Source of the DNA: Flavobacteriales bacterium
Lineage (GTDB): Bacteria; Bacteroidota; Bacteroidia; Flavobacteriales_G; Salibacteraceae
Direction: 5' to 3'
DNA length: 64,000 nt
Assembly: GCA_003499525.1 (NCBI GenBank)
Contig: DNTB01000096.1
Location: 46,100 to 110,099, forward strand
This document shows positions 56,503 to 64,000 of the stretch, piece by piece. The position numbers and the translations under genes were made by a program. Under the pieces are notes generated by a model. That model did not search any database. It was not told the DNA's origin and worked only from the letters and a program-made list of their open reading frames with translations. Every line of letters begins with the position of its first letter. Within the stretch, counting starts at the first letter, position 1.

Positions 56503-57783
56503 ATGAAAGTTAATATTTTTTGGTACCGCCGAGACCTTCGACTGGAGGACAACAAAGGATTAATTCGATGCCTGGAAGAGAATCTACCGGTGCTTCCCAT
56601 CTTTATTTTCGACAGGAATATCCTTGCGGAGCTGCCAAAAGATGACGCCAGGGTATCTTTCATATATCAAAGCATTGAGGCCATAAACAGGAAACTGAAA
56701 TCAGTGCAAAGAGCGATAAGAATTTACCATGGAGAACCGATTGAGATCTTTACGCAGCTTGCAACCCAGTATGAAATTGGCAAAATATATTGCAATGAAG
56801 ACTACGAACCCTACGCTGTGCAAAGAGATGTGGCAATCCAAAAGTTTCTAAAATCAAAACAAATTGGATTCGAAGCAATTCAGGATCATGTTTTCTTCCA
56901 TCCCGATGAAGTACTAAAAAATGACGGCCATCCTTACACTGTGTATACTCCATACAAGAATAAGTGGAGGGCTCAGTATGAACCTGCAAGAAGCAGGAAT
57001 CAAAACATTGATATTCAATTATTTATGAAATATGATGAGCGTCAATTGTCCCTTGAAGAAATGGGTTTTCAACGCAGTTCAATTAAAATTAGGGGGTTTG
57101 ATATTTCAGAAATTGAATCCTATGAAAGCACCAGAGATATCCCCTCAAAAGATTCCGGAAGCAAGGTTGGGCCGCACCTGCGCTTTGGGACTGTGAGCAT
57201 TAGAGAGTTAATGAAAGCATCATTTGAGCGCAGCGAAACATTCTTTAATGAATTGATCTGGCGAGAGTTCTTTATTCAGATATTGCATCACTACCCTGAT
57301 GTGGTGAATCATGAATTCAAATCAAAATATTCAGGCTTGCTCTGGAGAAACAACGAGAAGGAATTCGAGCGATGGAAGAACGGAGATACGGGCATTCCAC
57401 TTGTTGATGCAGGAATGAGAGAGCTTAACGAAACCGGTTACATGCACAACAGAGTCCGCATGATTACGGCAGGATTTCTGTGCAAGAACTTGCTCATTGA
57501 CTGGCGGTGGGGAGAGGCGTACTTTGCCTTAAAGTTGAATGATTTTGAGTTAGCCTCAAACAATGGAAATTGGCAATGGTGCGCAGGAACGGGGTGTGAT
57601 GCAGCTCCTTATTTTAGAGTATTTAATCCCGAAAGTCAAAGGCAAAAGTTCGACCCAAAAAATGAGTATGTAAAAAAGTGGGTACCTGAATTTGAAACAT
57701 CAAGATACTCCAGTCCAATGGTTGACCTTAAATCCTCCAGAAATCGGGCCATTGAAACTTATCGCAATCATCTTCAGCAATAA
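56503..57783 (+). CDS. phrB: Deoxyribodipyrimidine photolyase / cryptochrome family
   Basis: This 426-residue flavoprotein of the photolyase-cryptochrome family repairs UV-induced pyrimidine dimers in blue light, or senses light. The N-terminal antenna domain opens with VNIFWYRRDLRLEDNKGL and holds the FDRNIL strand; the C-terminal FAD domain holds WREFFIQILHHYP, GIPLVDAGMRELNETGYMHN, and NGNWQWCAGTGCDAAPYFRVFNP-type residues (conserved W, N and D positions about 355-380). The length is a little short of the roughly 470 usual for class I CPD photolyases, as is common in Bacteroidota. Repair rather than sensing is the default reading; sequence alone does not separate the two. Confidence 0.9.
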   Translation: MKVNIFWYRRDLRLEDNKGLIRCLEENLPVLPIFIFDRNILAELPKDDARVSFIYQSIEAINRKLKSVQRAIRIYHGEPIEIFTQLATQYEIGKIYCNEDYEPYAVQRDVAIQKFLKSKQIGFEAIQDHVFFHPDEVLKNDGHPYTVYTPYKNKWRAQYEPARSRNQNIDIQLFMKYDERQLSLEEMGFQRSSIKIRGFDISEIESYESTRDIPSKDSGSKVGPHLRFGTVSIRELMKASFERSETFFNELIWREFFIQILHHYPDVVNHEFKSKYSGLLWRNNEKEFERWKNGDTGIPLVDAGMRELNETGYMHNRVRMITAGFLCKNLLIDWRWGEAYFALKLNDFELASNNGNWQWCAGTGCDAAPYFRVFNPESQRQKFDPKNEYVKKWVPEFETSRYSSPMVDLKSSRNRAIETYRNHLQQ

Positions 57784-57849
57784 GACGGCTTCCTTAAATA
57801 GGCATAACTCGAAGGAATAATCTACTTTTAGCCAGTTTAACCCTAAAAA

Positions 57850-58539
57850 ATGACTAAAATGAACAGACTTGGAGCGGAATTTATTGGAACATTTTGGCTG
57901 GTTCTCGGCGGATGTGGAAGTGCTGTACTTGCAGCGGGATTTCCGGATGTGGGCATCGGTCTTCTTGGAGTTTCACTGGCCTTTGGACTTACGGTACTCA
58001 CCCTTGTTTACGGACTTGGCCATATCTCGGGAGCCCATTTCAACCCTGCGGTATCTATTGGACTGTGGATGGGAGGTCGGTTTAAGGCTAAAGATCTTGC
58101 TCCCTATATTGTTGCACAGGTTTTGGGTGGGCTCGTTGCTGCAGGGGTTCTTTACCTGATTGCAACGGACCAGCCCGGTGCTGAATTGGGTGGATTTGCC
58201 GCTAATGGATTTGGTGAACACTCTCCGGGAGGGTACGGCCTAACAGCAGCGTTGGTTACAGAAGTGGTAATGACTTTTATGTTTTTGATCGTTATTCTTG
58301 GTGCCACTGATGACCGAGCTCCCAAAGGGTTTGCAGGAATTGCCATCGGATTAGCCCTTACCCTAATTCATTTAATCAGCATTCCGGTAACGAATACTTC
58401 TGTAAATCCTGCCAGAAGCACGAGTCAGGCTATTTTTGTGGGTGACTGGGCACTGGGTCAGCTTTGGTTGTTTTGGGTTGCCCCTATAATTGGTGCAATC
58501 CTCGCAGGTGTTGTATACAAGTCATTTTTTAGCAAATAG
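57850..58539 (+). CDS. aqpZ: Aquaporin Z-type water channel
   Basis: This 229-residue channel has six membrane helices and both aquaporin NPA boxes: SGAHFNPAVSIG in the first half and SVNPARSTSQ in the second. The opening RLGAEFIGTFWLVLGGCGSAVLA and the ISIPVTNTSVNPARS segment (Thr and Arg of the selectivity filter) are those of AqpZ-type water channels rather than glycerol facilitators. Two close start codons, 57850 and 57859, are possible; the first is used here. A -7-like TACTTTTA lies at 57823-57830. It is not linked by function to the flanking genes. Confidence 0.93.
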   Translation: MTKMNRLGAEFIGTFWLVLGGCGSAVLAAGFPDVGIGLLGVSLAFGLTVLTLVYGLGHISGAHFNPAVSIGLWMGGRFKAKDLAPYIVAQVLGGLVAAGVLYLIATDQPGAELGGFAANGFGEHSPGGYGLTAALVTEVVMTFMFLIVILGATDDRAPKGFAGIAIGLALTLIHLISIPVTNTSVNPARSTSQAIFVGDWALGQLWLFWVAPIIGAILAGVVYKSFFSK

Positions 58540-58546
58540 GATGAGG

Positions 58547-58554
58547 TAATTTTG
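58547..58554 (+). promoter_or_regulatory. -7 box TAATTTTG, 7 bases before the start codon
   Basis: This is an exact TAnnTTTG match that ends 7 bases before the ATG at 58562, the same spacing as the box at 4226-4233. The resulting mRNA would be almost leaderless. Confidence 0.4.
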
Positions 58555-58561
58555 TGCCACA

Positions 58562-58963
58562 ATGAAATCAAATTGGGTGCGCCTGTTATTATCACTTTCG
58601 CTTTTATTTCTGTTATCCTGCCAGGATGAAAAAATACCGGAAATTGAAGGTGATTTCCGTGGTACTTTTTCTGTGGACTACGAGAATTCAGAAACGATAT
58701 CCGGCCCATTCAATTTGGTGTTATTGGAAAATGGCAATCAGCACTGGTATAGCGAGCTTGATAATATGCCCGGGCAAAGCAGCGGGTCTTACGAAGTATT
58801 TGGGAGCAGCATCCGTTTTTCAGATGGTATGTGTCACAGTGGAGACTTTGATTATTTCCTGATTCTGAACGATAAGTATTCGTACAGCTATGATGGGGAT
58901 CATTTGGTTTTGAGTAAAACTACTTACCGAGGAACCTACACGTACAGCTTATACCGCAAATAA
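58562..58963 (+). CDS. Small predicted lipoprotein of unknown function
   Basis: This 133-residue protein has a lipoprotein signal peptide: a hydrophobic stretch ending LLFLLSC with lipidated C20, followed by QDEKIPEIEG. The mature part looks like a small beta-barrel or lipocalin-like sandwich (alternating GDFRGTFSVDY, GPFNLVLLENG, SSGSYEVFGSSIRFSDG and YTYSLYR strands), but no family was recognised. A -7 box just upstream suggests its own promoter. It ends 6 bases before the stop codon of the convergent moaA. Confidence 0.7.
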   Translation: MKSNWVRLLLSLSLLFLLSCQDEKIPEIEGDFRGTFSVDYENSETISGPFNLVLLENGNQHWYSELDNMPGQSSGSYEVFGSSIRFSDGMCHSGDFDYFLILNDKYSYSYDGDHLVLSKTTYRGTYTYSLYRK

Positions 58964-58969
58964 GCGCCG

Positions 58970-59962
58970 TTAGCCTCCAATTCTTATCATACTCCTGTTC
59001 TCCTGATTTAAATTCGGATTTGCAAAGGACTCAAAGTCCTCCATACCGGCACGAGCAGCGTGTTTACCCCATATGCTTTTGTGAATAATTGGGCGTATAT
59101 CATTTCCTTTTCGGAATGGCGTAAGCAAGTCGGTTTCAATATTTGAAAATAAGCAGTTTTTGATTTTCCCGTCTGCTGTTAGGCGAATTCGATCACAAGT
59201 ATCACAAAAGGGATGAGTAACGGTGCTAATGACGGCAAATGTTCCAGGGGCACCCTTTATTCGGTAGTTCTTAGAGGTATCATTCGGCCGATCTGTTAGG
59301 CGTTCTACGCTCTCTTTTGAGAAATGCGATTCTATCGTTTCTATAATTTCAGCATAGGAAATTCCTTTGACGTCCCAATCCCAGTTGTTGTCCTTAAAAG
59401 GCATGAACTCAATAAATCTGACATGGATGGGCTTTTTCTTGGTCCATTGGATGAAGTCAATGATTTCATCGTCGTTTACCCCCTTCATTGCGACAACATT
59501 TATCTTCACATGAAGTCCGCGGTCCATAGCCTCGTGAATATTATTCCAGATCACATCAAACTTATCTCTGCGCATGATGCGGTTCATCTTTTCCGCTTGA
59601 AGAGAGTCCAAGCTGATATTTAGGGAATTGATTCCGGCACTTTTTAAATGCTCCCAATGTTTATGGAGTACCACAGCATTTGTGGTCATAGTGAGTTGCA
59701 CATCGAGTTTAGAGAGACCCTCAAGAATATTCTCTACTCCTTTCCTGATGAGTGGTTCACCTCCTGTCAATCTGATTTTACTCACCCCCTCCTCTGCAAA
59801 GATTTTAGCTATTTCGACAATCTCCTCATTGGTCATGATGTGAGATTTTGGAAGCAGCGGAATACCCTCTTCCGGCATGCAATAGAAGCAGCGCAAATTG
59901 CACCTGTCAAGCAAGGAAATGCGCAAGTACTTATGTATTCTGCCGTGCTGATCTTTAATCAT
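58970..59962 (-). CDS. moaA: GTP 3',8-cyclase MoaA
   Basis: This radical SAM enzyme makes the first step of molybdopterin synthesis, converting GTP to 3',8-cyclo-GTP, which MoaC then turns into cyclic pyranopterin phosphate. The 330 residues hold the N-terminal cluster motif CNLRCFYC (C21, C25, C28), the GGEP motif (TGGEPLIRKG), the C-terminal cluster ligands CDTC-x13-C (C253, C256, C270), and the family's C-terminal GG tail (MIRIGG) needed for activity. It is the last gene of the Moco operon and starts 8 bases inside the end of the moaC-moaB fusion. Confidence 0.96.
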   Translation of the reverse strand: MIKDQHGRIHKYLRISLLDRCNLRCFYCMPEEGIPLLPKSHIMTNEEIVEIAKIFAEEGVSKIRLTGGEPLIRKGVENILEGLSKLDVQLTMTTNAVVLHKHWEHLKSAGINSLNISLDSLQAEKMNRIMRRDKFDVIWNNIHEAMDRGLHVKINVVAMKGVNDDEIIDFIQWTKKKPIHVRFIEFMPFKDNNWDWDVKGISYAEIIETIESHFSKESVERLTDRPNDTSKNYRIKGAPGTFAVISTVTHPFCDTCDRIRLTADGKIKNCLFSNIETDLLTPFRKGNDIRPIIHKSIWGKHAARAGMEDFESFANPNLNQENRSMIRIGG

Positions 59963-60866
59963 GTCGCACCCCTTTCATGATTCGAAATAAATGCAATACA
60001 AAGGGAAAGATGGCATCCATTGACTCCTCTGCACCACGGGTCGATCCGGGTAAAGCAAGAACCAGGGTCTGACCTTTAATCCCCGCTAAACTTCTCGATA
60101 GCATGGCATACGGCATACGCTCCTGACCGTATGCCCGGATTGCCTCAGAAATTCCGGGTATCTCCCTATCTAATTCCGGTTTTAGAGCTTCCGGTGTTAT
60201 GTCCCTTTTCGAAAGACCGGTGCCCCCTGTATAGATGAGAATGTCAACATCTCTGGCAACACATTTGGTTAATTCAGTCCTAATCCTATCCACCTCATCA
60301 GGAATAACATTATACTCCTCCGTAGAGACGTGATACTCTTTTAGTTTTTCTGAAATCCTTTTACCTGCCTTATCTTCCTTCTGGCCTGCTGCAATGGAAT
60401 CTGAACAGACCACTACCGCGGCCCTTAGATCCCTTCGGAAACGATCTTCATAGTCCGACTTGCCACCTTTTTTTGATTCCAGTCTTATATTATTGATAAT
60501 CAATCCTTTATCTATGGGCTTTAACATATCATACATGTTGAGGGCCACCACCGAGGCACCATGCATGGCCTCCACTTCTACCCCGGTTTTATAAATGGTT
60601 TTAACCTCTACCGAAACATGGATGTCCAGTCCATCAATCATAAAGCTAATGGAGGTACTTTCTATGGGCATCGGATGGCAGTCCGGAAGAATTAAAGCGG
60701 TATTCTTCACTCCTAATAATCCGGCAGCTCGCGACATTTCAAATACATCACCCTTTGGGACACTTTTATTCTCTACGGCCTGAATAGTTTCCGTCGAACT
60801 TGCAGAAACTATGGCACTTGCCGTAGCAATTCGAAGGGTATTTACTTTGTGCGTTATATCAATCAT
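59955..60866 (-). CDS. moaCB: MoaC-MoaB fusion protein
   Basis: Two Moco enzymes are fused in 303 residues. Residues about 1-145 are MoaC, cyclic pyranopterin phosphate synthase, with SVPKGDVFEMSRAAGLLGVK, LPDCHP, and TGVEVEAMHGASVVALNMYDM; the KKGGKSD loop near 132-138 carries the catalytic lysine. Residues about 147-303 are MoaB/MogA-like, the adenylylating step before molybdenum insertion, with the family motif YTGGTGLSKRDITPEA (about 212-227) and ALPGSTRGAEESM. MoaC-MoaB fusions occur in other Bacteroidota. The gene follows moaE by 11 bases and overlaps moaA by 8. Confidence 0.94.
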   Translation of the reverse strand: MIDITHKVNTLRIATASAIVSASSTETIQAVENKSVPKGDVFEMSRAAGLLGVKNTALILPDCHPMPIESTSISFMIDGLDIHVSVEVKTIYKTGVEVEAMHGASVVALNMYDMLKPIDKGLIINNIRLESKKGGKSDYEDRFRRDLRAAVVVCSDSIAAGQKEDKAGKRISEKLKEYHVSTEEYNVIPDEVDRIRTELTKCVARDVDILIYTGGTGLSKRDITPEALKPELDREIPGISEAIRAYGQERMPYAMLSRSLAGIKGQTLVLALPGSTRGAEESMDAIFPFVLHLFRIMKGVRHD

Positions 60867-60877
60867 ATTAGCAGGGC

Positions 60878-61318
60878 TTACTTATTAACTTTCCAGGTGT
60901 AACTCTCATCCTCAAAGACTTCCTTGCCAAAGACGGGGACTTTCGACTTGATTTCCTCAACTATAAATCTCAAAGCATCGAATGCCATCTTTCTGTGGGC
61001 AGAAGACACAAAAACAAACAGACATATTTGTCCAGATTCAACCCTGCCAATGGAGTGATAAATGTGCATACAACTCAAGTCAAACTTCTCAAATGCAGCT
61101 TCCCGAATGTCATGTACAACCTCATTCGCCATATCGTTGTAAGCCGAGTAATCTATAGCCTGAACCCGTTTGCCTTCAATTTCATCTGCCCTAACCTGAC
61201 CTAAGAAAATATCATGGGCACCTATGTCAAGCTTAGATTGATGCTTAGCAATGGAATTTGCAATGAATTCCGGTAAAATGGGACCTTCAATAAAAATGTT
61301 CTTAACCTTCTTTTTCAT
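60878..61318 (-). CDS. moaE: Molybdopterin synthase catalytic subunit MoaE
   Basis: MoaE is the large subunit of molybdopterin synthase, which puts two sulfurs, carried by MoaD thiocarboxylate, onto cyclic pyranopterin. The 146 residues hold GAHDIFLGQVRADEIEGKRV, YSAYNDMA, HIYHSIGRVESGQ, the SSAHRKMAFDALRFIVEEIKSKVP-type signature and the catalytic-lysine region FGKEVFED near the C-terminus. Its ATG shares one base with the moeB stop codon (TAATG), so the two are translationally coupled. Confidence 0.93.
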   Translation of the reverse strand: MKKKVKNIFIEGPILPEFIANSIAKHQSKLDIGAHDIFLGQVRADEIEGKRVQAIDYSAYNDMANEVVHDIREAAFEKFDLSCMHIYHSIGRVESGQICLFVFVSSAHRKMAFDALRFIVEEIKSKVPVFGKEVFEDESYTWKVNK

Positions 61319-62373
61319 TATTCTTCTCTAAATTTTTGTATCCCCCCTTCCAGGTGAAATACTTTATTGAAACCTTTTTCTATAAAATACTCTGAAGCCG
61401 ATCTGCTGTTGATTCCGTGGCTGCAAACGACTAGTAAAGCTCGTTCTCTATCTTCCATGTATAGTTGATCGGGGTTACTACCTGGAAATTCCAACTGCGA
61501 AAGATTGACTTCCCTGATCGGGCCTCCAGTCATGTTCACCACAAGAGCATGAGGATAATCAGAAGCCCAGTCCATCAACTCTTTTGTTTGCAGCAGGCGA
61601 ACTTTTCGTTCGTCTGGACGAGACCTTTTAGAGCTATTGTTTCTGGCAATTTCGACCTGTCGGTCATTCCTCTCTTTATACATTTTGAAGGTTTCGTTCT
61701 TCCAGGGCTGAATGATGGTTAAGCTCGTGCTAACCTCCCCCAATTCTGTCAAAATTTTTAGCACTTCAGTGGCCTGGTACAGGCCTATCAAACCGGCGAT
61801 GGAGCCCAGAACACCCTCTTCTTCGCAGTTAGGACTGGTAATACGTCCTTTGTTCTCAGGAAAAAAGCATCGATAAGTAGGACCTCCCCGGTAATTCAGA
61901 ACTGCAAACTGTCCTTCATATCGATGTATCGCTCCAAATACTATTGGTTTTTCCTGACTTACACAGACATCATTTATTAGGTATCTAACAGGAATACTGT
62001 CAGTGCAGTCTACAACGACATTATATTGGGAAATCAGGTCGTCTGCATTTTCTTCTGTAAGCCTGAAAGGGTAAGGTTTTACGAGTACATCGGGATTTAA
62101 ATCCTGTAAAAATTGCGCTGCTCTTTCTGCCTTATTGCTCCCTATCTCGGATTCTTTAAACAGAATCTGGCGCTGAAGATTGCTCCTTGAAATATGATCA
62201 TGGTCTACAATCCCTGTATGTCCTAATCCTGCTGCTGCTATGTACGGAAGTGTTGCAGCTCCCAGGCCTCCGGCACCCACCACAAGAACGGATGACTGAT
62301 CCAGTTTTTTCTGAACCTCTTCATTCCATTCGGGAAGCAAAAGCTGTCGTTTATAGCGTTCTCTTTTTTTCAT
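61318..62373 (-). CDS. moeB: MoeB-type adenylyltransferase with C-terminal rhodanese domain
   Basis: This E1-like enzyme adenylates the C-terminal glycine of MoaD so that sulfur can be loaded. Residues about 1-235 are the ThiF/MoeB domain: nucleotide loop VVGAGGLGAATLPYIAAAG, then SRSNLQRQILF and VVDCTDSIPVRYLIND. Residues about 265-351 are a rhodanese domain with an active-site loop CSHGINSRSA. The fused rhodanese can supply the sulfur, as in MOCS3-type proteins. The zinc-binding CxxC pairs usual in MoeB are lacking: the first pair reads T-Y-R-C and the second is absent, so the zinc site seems lost. It overlaps moaD by 4 bases and moaE by 1. Confidence 0.9.
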   Translation of the reverse strand: MKKRERYKRQLLLPEWNEEVQKKLDQSSVLVVGAGGLGAATLPYIAAAGLGHTGIVDHDHISRSNLQRQILFKESEIGSNKAERAAQFLQDLNPDVLVKPYPFRLTEENADDLISQYNVVVDCTDSIPVRYLINDVCVSQEKPIVFGAIHRYEGQFAVLNYRGGPTYRCFFPENKGRITSPNCEEEGVLGSIAGLIGLYQATEVLKILTELGEVSTSLTIIQPWKNETFKMYKERNDRQVEIARNNSSKRSRPDERKVRLLQTKELMDWASDYPHALVVNMTGGPIREVNLSQLEFPGSNPDQLYMEDRERALLVVCSHGINSRSASEYFIEKGFNKVFHLEGGIQKFREE

Positions 62374-62621
62374 CCTCCGGCAAATGGCGGAAGTATCGCC
62401 ACAATATCCCCTTCTTTTATTTTCTCTGACCCTTCTACTCCTTTTTGGTTTAGAGCGACGGAATAATTGATTTCACTTAAGCGGCTATACTCTTTTTCCA
62501 AGAAAGCCCTGAGTTCATCGACGATCAAATCTTCTTTTAGCTCTAATGTAACGCTTTGAGCACCCAAAATCTCTTCTGTCTGCCCGAATGCCAATAATTC
62601 AATCCTTTGCATGATGCACAC
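62370..62621 (-). CDS. moaD: Molybdopterin synthase sulfur carrier subunit MoaD
   Basis: This 83-residue ubiquitin-fold sulfur carrier ends in the diagnostic double glycine (AILPPFAGG), which is adenylated by MoeB and then thiocarboxylated. The segment RLSEINYSVALNQKGVEG and the final EGDIVAILPP are typical of MoaD. It begins 23 bases inside the end of the modE-mobA fusion gene and ends inside moeB, in the middle of a tightly packed operon. Confidence 0.93.
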   Translation of the reverse strand: MCIMQRIELLAFGQTEEILGAQSVTLELKEDLIVDELRAFLEKEYSRLSEINYSVALNQKGVEGSEKIKEGDIVAILPPFAGG

Positions 62622-63531
62622 TGTTTTGTAAGCTTTTGTAGTCCTCCGGAGTGTTGATGTTAAAGAGTCTTTTCTCGTTCAACCCTACATCCAATATTTT
62701 GACCTTCAATCGGTTAACAAATTTCTTCATGGATCGTTGACCTTCGCTCATGGTTTCTTCGATCCGGTTAAAGCAAGATCTATGGTACAACCCGCACAGC
62801 GGGTGCAGCCTGCCCGAGTCGTGGTAGATGACGGCTTCATAACCAGAGCGCTCGTTATATAACTCTTCAATCATTTCAGTACTGACTAAAGGAGTATCCA
62901 CGCTTGTGACAAAAACCCATTCTGTAGTCGATGAAGACAATCCCGAATACAAGCCCATCAAAGGCCCCTGATCGGAAATTTTATCCTGAACAACCGGCAA
63001 TTTCTGCTTCCAGTTCGTTGCATTATGTTCTCCTGCCACAACAAATGTTTCCGCTAATAAGGAATTGAGCTTTTTGTATATCATCGAAGTAAAACTCTCC
63101 TCTTCCAAATACAACGAAGCCTTGTCGATGCCCATTCGGGAGCTTCTTCCACCAATGAGAATGAGTCCGGTGACATCATTCAGTTTTTTCTCCGAAAAAT
63201 TGAGCTCCTTAAATTTATCATCCACAAATTGGGCTGTTTCTTTCTGCAATTTTTCAAAGCTTGCGATGACTCTTTTTCCGGATTCGGTTAAAGTACTTCC
63301 TCCCCCGGATGTGCCCCCGGATGTTTTGATCACCATTGGACTCTGGCACTGCTTATTCATCCGATCAATCAGCCGCCATGCTTTACGATAACTCATTCCG
63401 AGTTCTTTCGAAGAAGCCGAAATGGAACCGGTTTTTTCGATGCTCTTGAGTAACCTAACTGTACCCTCACCGAGGAAGGTTCCTTCGTCGGTTTCAATCC
63501 AAATTCGGGAACGTGCTTTCAAAAATGTCAT
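62599..63531 (-). CDS. ModE-type DNA-binding domain fused to MobA
   Basis: Residues are numbered from the upstream ATG at 63543. About 5-115 form a ModE N-terminal winged helix: FLGEGTVRLLKSIEKTGSIS, GMSYRKAWRLID, and GGTSGGGSTLTESGKRVI. About 122-310 form MobA, molybdenum cofactor guanylyltransferase, with the nucleotide motif GGRSSRMGIDKA (131-142), GPLMGLYSGL and VTSVDTPLVS. No molybdate-binding (TOBE/molbindin) domain is present. I choose the second ATG (63531) because a -7 box ends only one base before the first one (63543), which would then lie at or above the transcription start. As first gene of the Moco operon it could both repress the operon and complete the cofactor; this dual role is inference. 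Confidence 0.88.
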   Translation of the reverse strand: MTFLKARSRIWIETDEGTFLGEGTVRLLKSIEKTGSISASSKELGMSYRKAWRLIDRMNKQCQSPMVIKTSGGTSGGGSTLTESGKRVIASFEKLQKETAQFVDDKFKELNFSEKKLNDVTGLILIGGRSSRMGIDKASLYLEEESFTSMIYKKLNSLLAETFVVAGEHNATNWKQKLPVVQDKISDQGPLMGLYSGLSSSTTEWVFVTSVDTPLVSTEMIEELYNERSGYEAVIYHDSGRLHPLCGLYHRSCFNRIEETMSEGQRSMKKFVNRLKVKILDVGLNEKRLFNINTPEDYKSLQNSVHHAKD

Positions 63532-63533
63532 AC

Positions 63534-63557
63534 CGTTATGCATGCAAATATATAACG
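63534..63557. promoter_or_regulatory. Candidate ModE operator, CGTTAT-N12-ATAACG
   Basis: Perfect 6-bp arms CGTTAT (63534-63539) and ATAACG (63552-63557) lie 12 bases apart. From memory, the E. coli modA operator has the same arms and the same spacing. The palindrome covers the -7 box of the operon, as expected for a repressor site, and its first gene encodes a ModE-type DNA-binding domain. Confidence 0.6.
63545..63552 (-). promoter_or_regulatory. -7 box TATATTTG of the Moco operon
   Basis: An exact TAnnTTTG match on the - strand, inside the candidate ModE operator. It ends 13 bases before the preferred start codon at 63531. No good -33 element was seen. Confidence 0.5.
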
Positions 63558-63604
63558 CTCGAGGCTTTTAGCGAATCTGTTTTAAAAACCTGACTATCAG
63601 AACG

Positions 63605-64000
63605 TTAAAAGGAAAAATGATTTTTAAATTTCAGTAAATCACGATACAATTGGTCGTGATCGACAGACTTTATTCCAAGAATTCGGTCATCAGGTGTAAC
63701 CTGCAAACTGCGGACCTTCATCCCCTGATTGGCATGAATCACTTCAAGTTCAGGATAAAGTCTTATGAGTTCAACGACTAAATCGTTGATGGCAAAACTG
63801 CTCTCAACCAGATTATATGTTCCGTTCTTCAGATCGGAGAAAGGAAGAGATGAAAGGAAGTCGCTCAAACGGTCTACATGAATGAAAGATCTCATCTGAT
63901 TGCCGTCTCCATAAACTTCAATCCTACTGGTGAAATTGGCTTCCATCATAAATTTATTCACGACCGAATCAAACCTCAGCGAAGGGGCATAGCCATATAC
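63605..64000 (-). CDS. NAD-dependent epimerase/dehydratase, 5' part outside the window
   Basis: The frame is open to the right edge (it begins VYGYAPSLRFDSVVNKFM), so only the last 131 residues of this extended short-chain dehydrogenase are visible. The NVYG-like VYGYAPSLRFD, IEVYGDGNQMRSFIHVDRL and GTYNLVESSFAINDLVVEL segments are those of nucleotide-sugar epimerases and dehydratases acting in polysaccharide synthesis. The cofactor-binding GxxGxxG and the catalytic YxxxK lie upstream, out of view, so the exact reaction cannot be named. It lies 61 bases before the Moco operon on the same strand. Confidence 0.85.
   Translation of the reverse strand, partial: VYGYAPSLRFDSVVNKFMMEANFTSRIEVYGDGNQMRSFIHVDRLSDFLSSLPFSDLKNGTYNLVESSFAINDLVVELIRLYPELEVIHANQGMKVRSLQVTPDDRILGIKSVDHDQLYRDLLKFKNHFSF

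Noticed and set aside
63532..63604. Molybdenum cofactor riboswitch before the Moco operon
   Set aside because: Only 61-73 bases separate the operon from the upstream epimerase gene, too short for that riboswitch, and a -7 box sits almost at the start codon.

Overview
The window comes from a Bacteroidota genome, most likely a marine-type member of the Flavobacteriales; I cannot fix the family. The signs are type IX secretion system (T9SS) sorting domains of both type A and type B, a PorP/SprF-family protein, DUF4340 and DUF2797 genes, a BatA-like protein, and several promoter candidates of the Bacteroidota form TAnnTTTG. No rRNA, tRNA, CRISPR array, insertion sequence or phage gene was seen. 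Coding is nearly continuous: no gene-free stretch exceeds 300 bases, and the longest gap is 7531-7774.

Layout. (1) 1-7530, mostly + strand housekeeping genes: a 5'-truncated DUF4340 protein, dnaN, a convergent rhomboid protease, a SixA-like histidine phosphatase, a DUF2797 protein, a BatA/VWA membrane protein, and a dihydroorotase homologue that has lost its catalytic residues. (2) 7775-28554: one 6586-residue secreted repeat protein with a type B T9SS sorting domain, overlapping by 4 bases a PorP/SprF-family gene that probably serves its export; a MATE transporter follows. (3) 30010-56361, - strand: four consecutive giant type A T9SS proteins (2512, about 1468, 2696 and 1990 residues). They are built from the same modules (fibronectin III, MAM/choice-of-anchor-J-like, GEVED-like, SprB-like repeats) behind four different heads: beta-helix, unknown, M43-like metalloprotease, and PPC-like. 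(4) 56503-58963, + strand: photolyase, aquaporin and a small lipoprotein. (5) 58970-63543, - strand: a molybdenum cofactor operon (modE-mobA fusion, moaD, moeB-rhodanese, moaE, moaC-moaB fusion, moaA). (6) An NAD-dependent epimerase cut by the right edge.

The five secreted proteins take up about 46 kb of the 64 kb. The most striking structure is in the 6586-residue protein. I count 65 tandem repeats of about 90 residues, and they are not simply monomeric: repeats 9-29 form seven copies of a three-repeat unit (831-837 bp), and repeats 31-54 form eight copies of a different three-repeat unit (792 bp, one of 795). Units agree closely in protein sequence but are scrambled at silent codon positions. 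The second highlight is the Moco operon. Its first gene fuses a ModE-type DNA-binding domain to MobA, and its promoter carries a CGTTAT-N12-ATAACG palindrome, the form I recall for ModE operators, lying over the -7 box. This suggests a self-regulating Moco operon whose regulator has no molybdate-binding domain.
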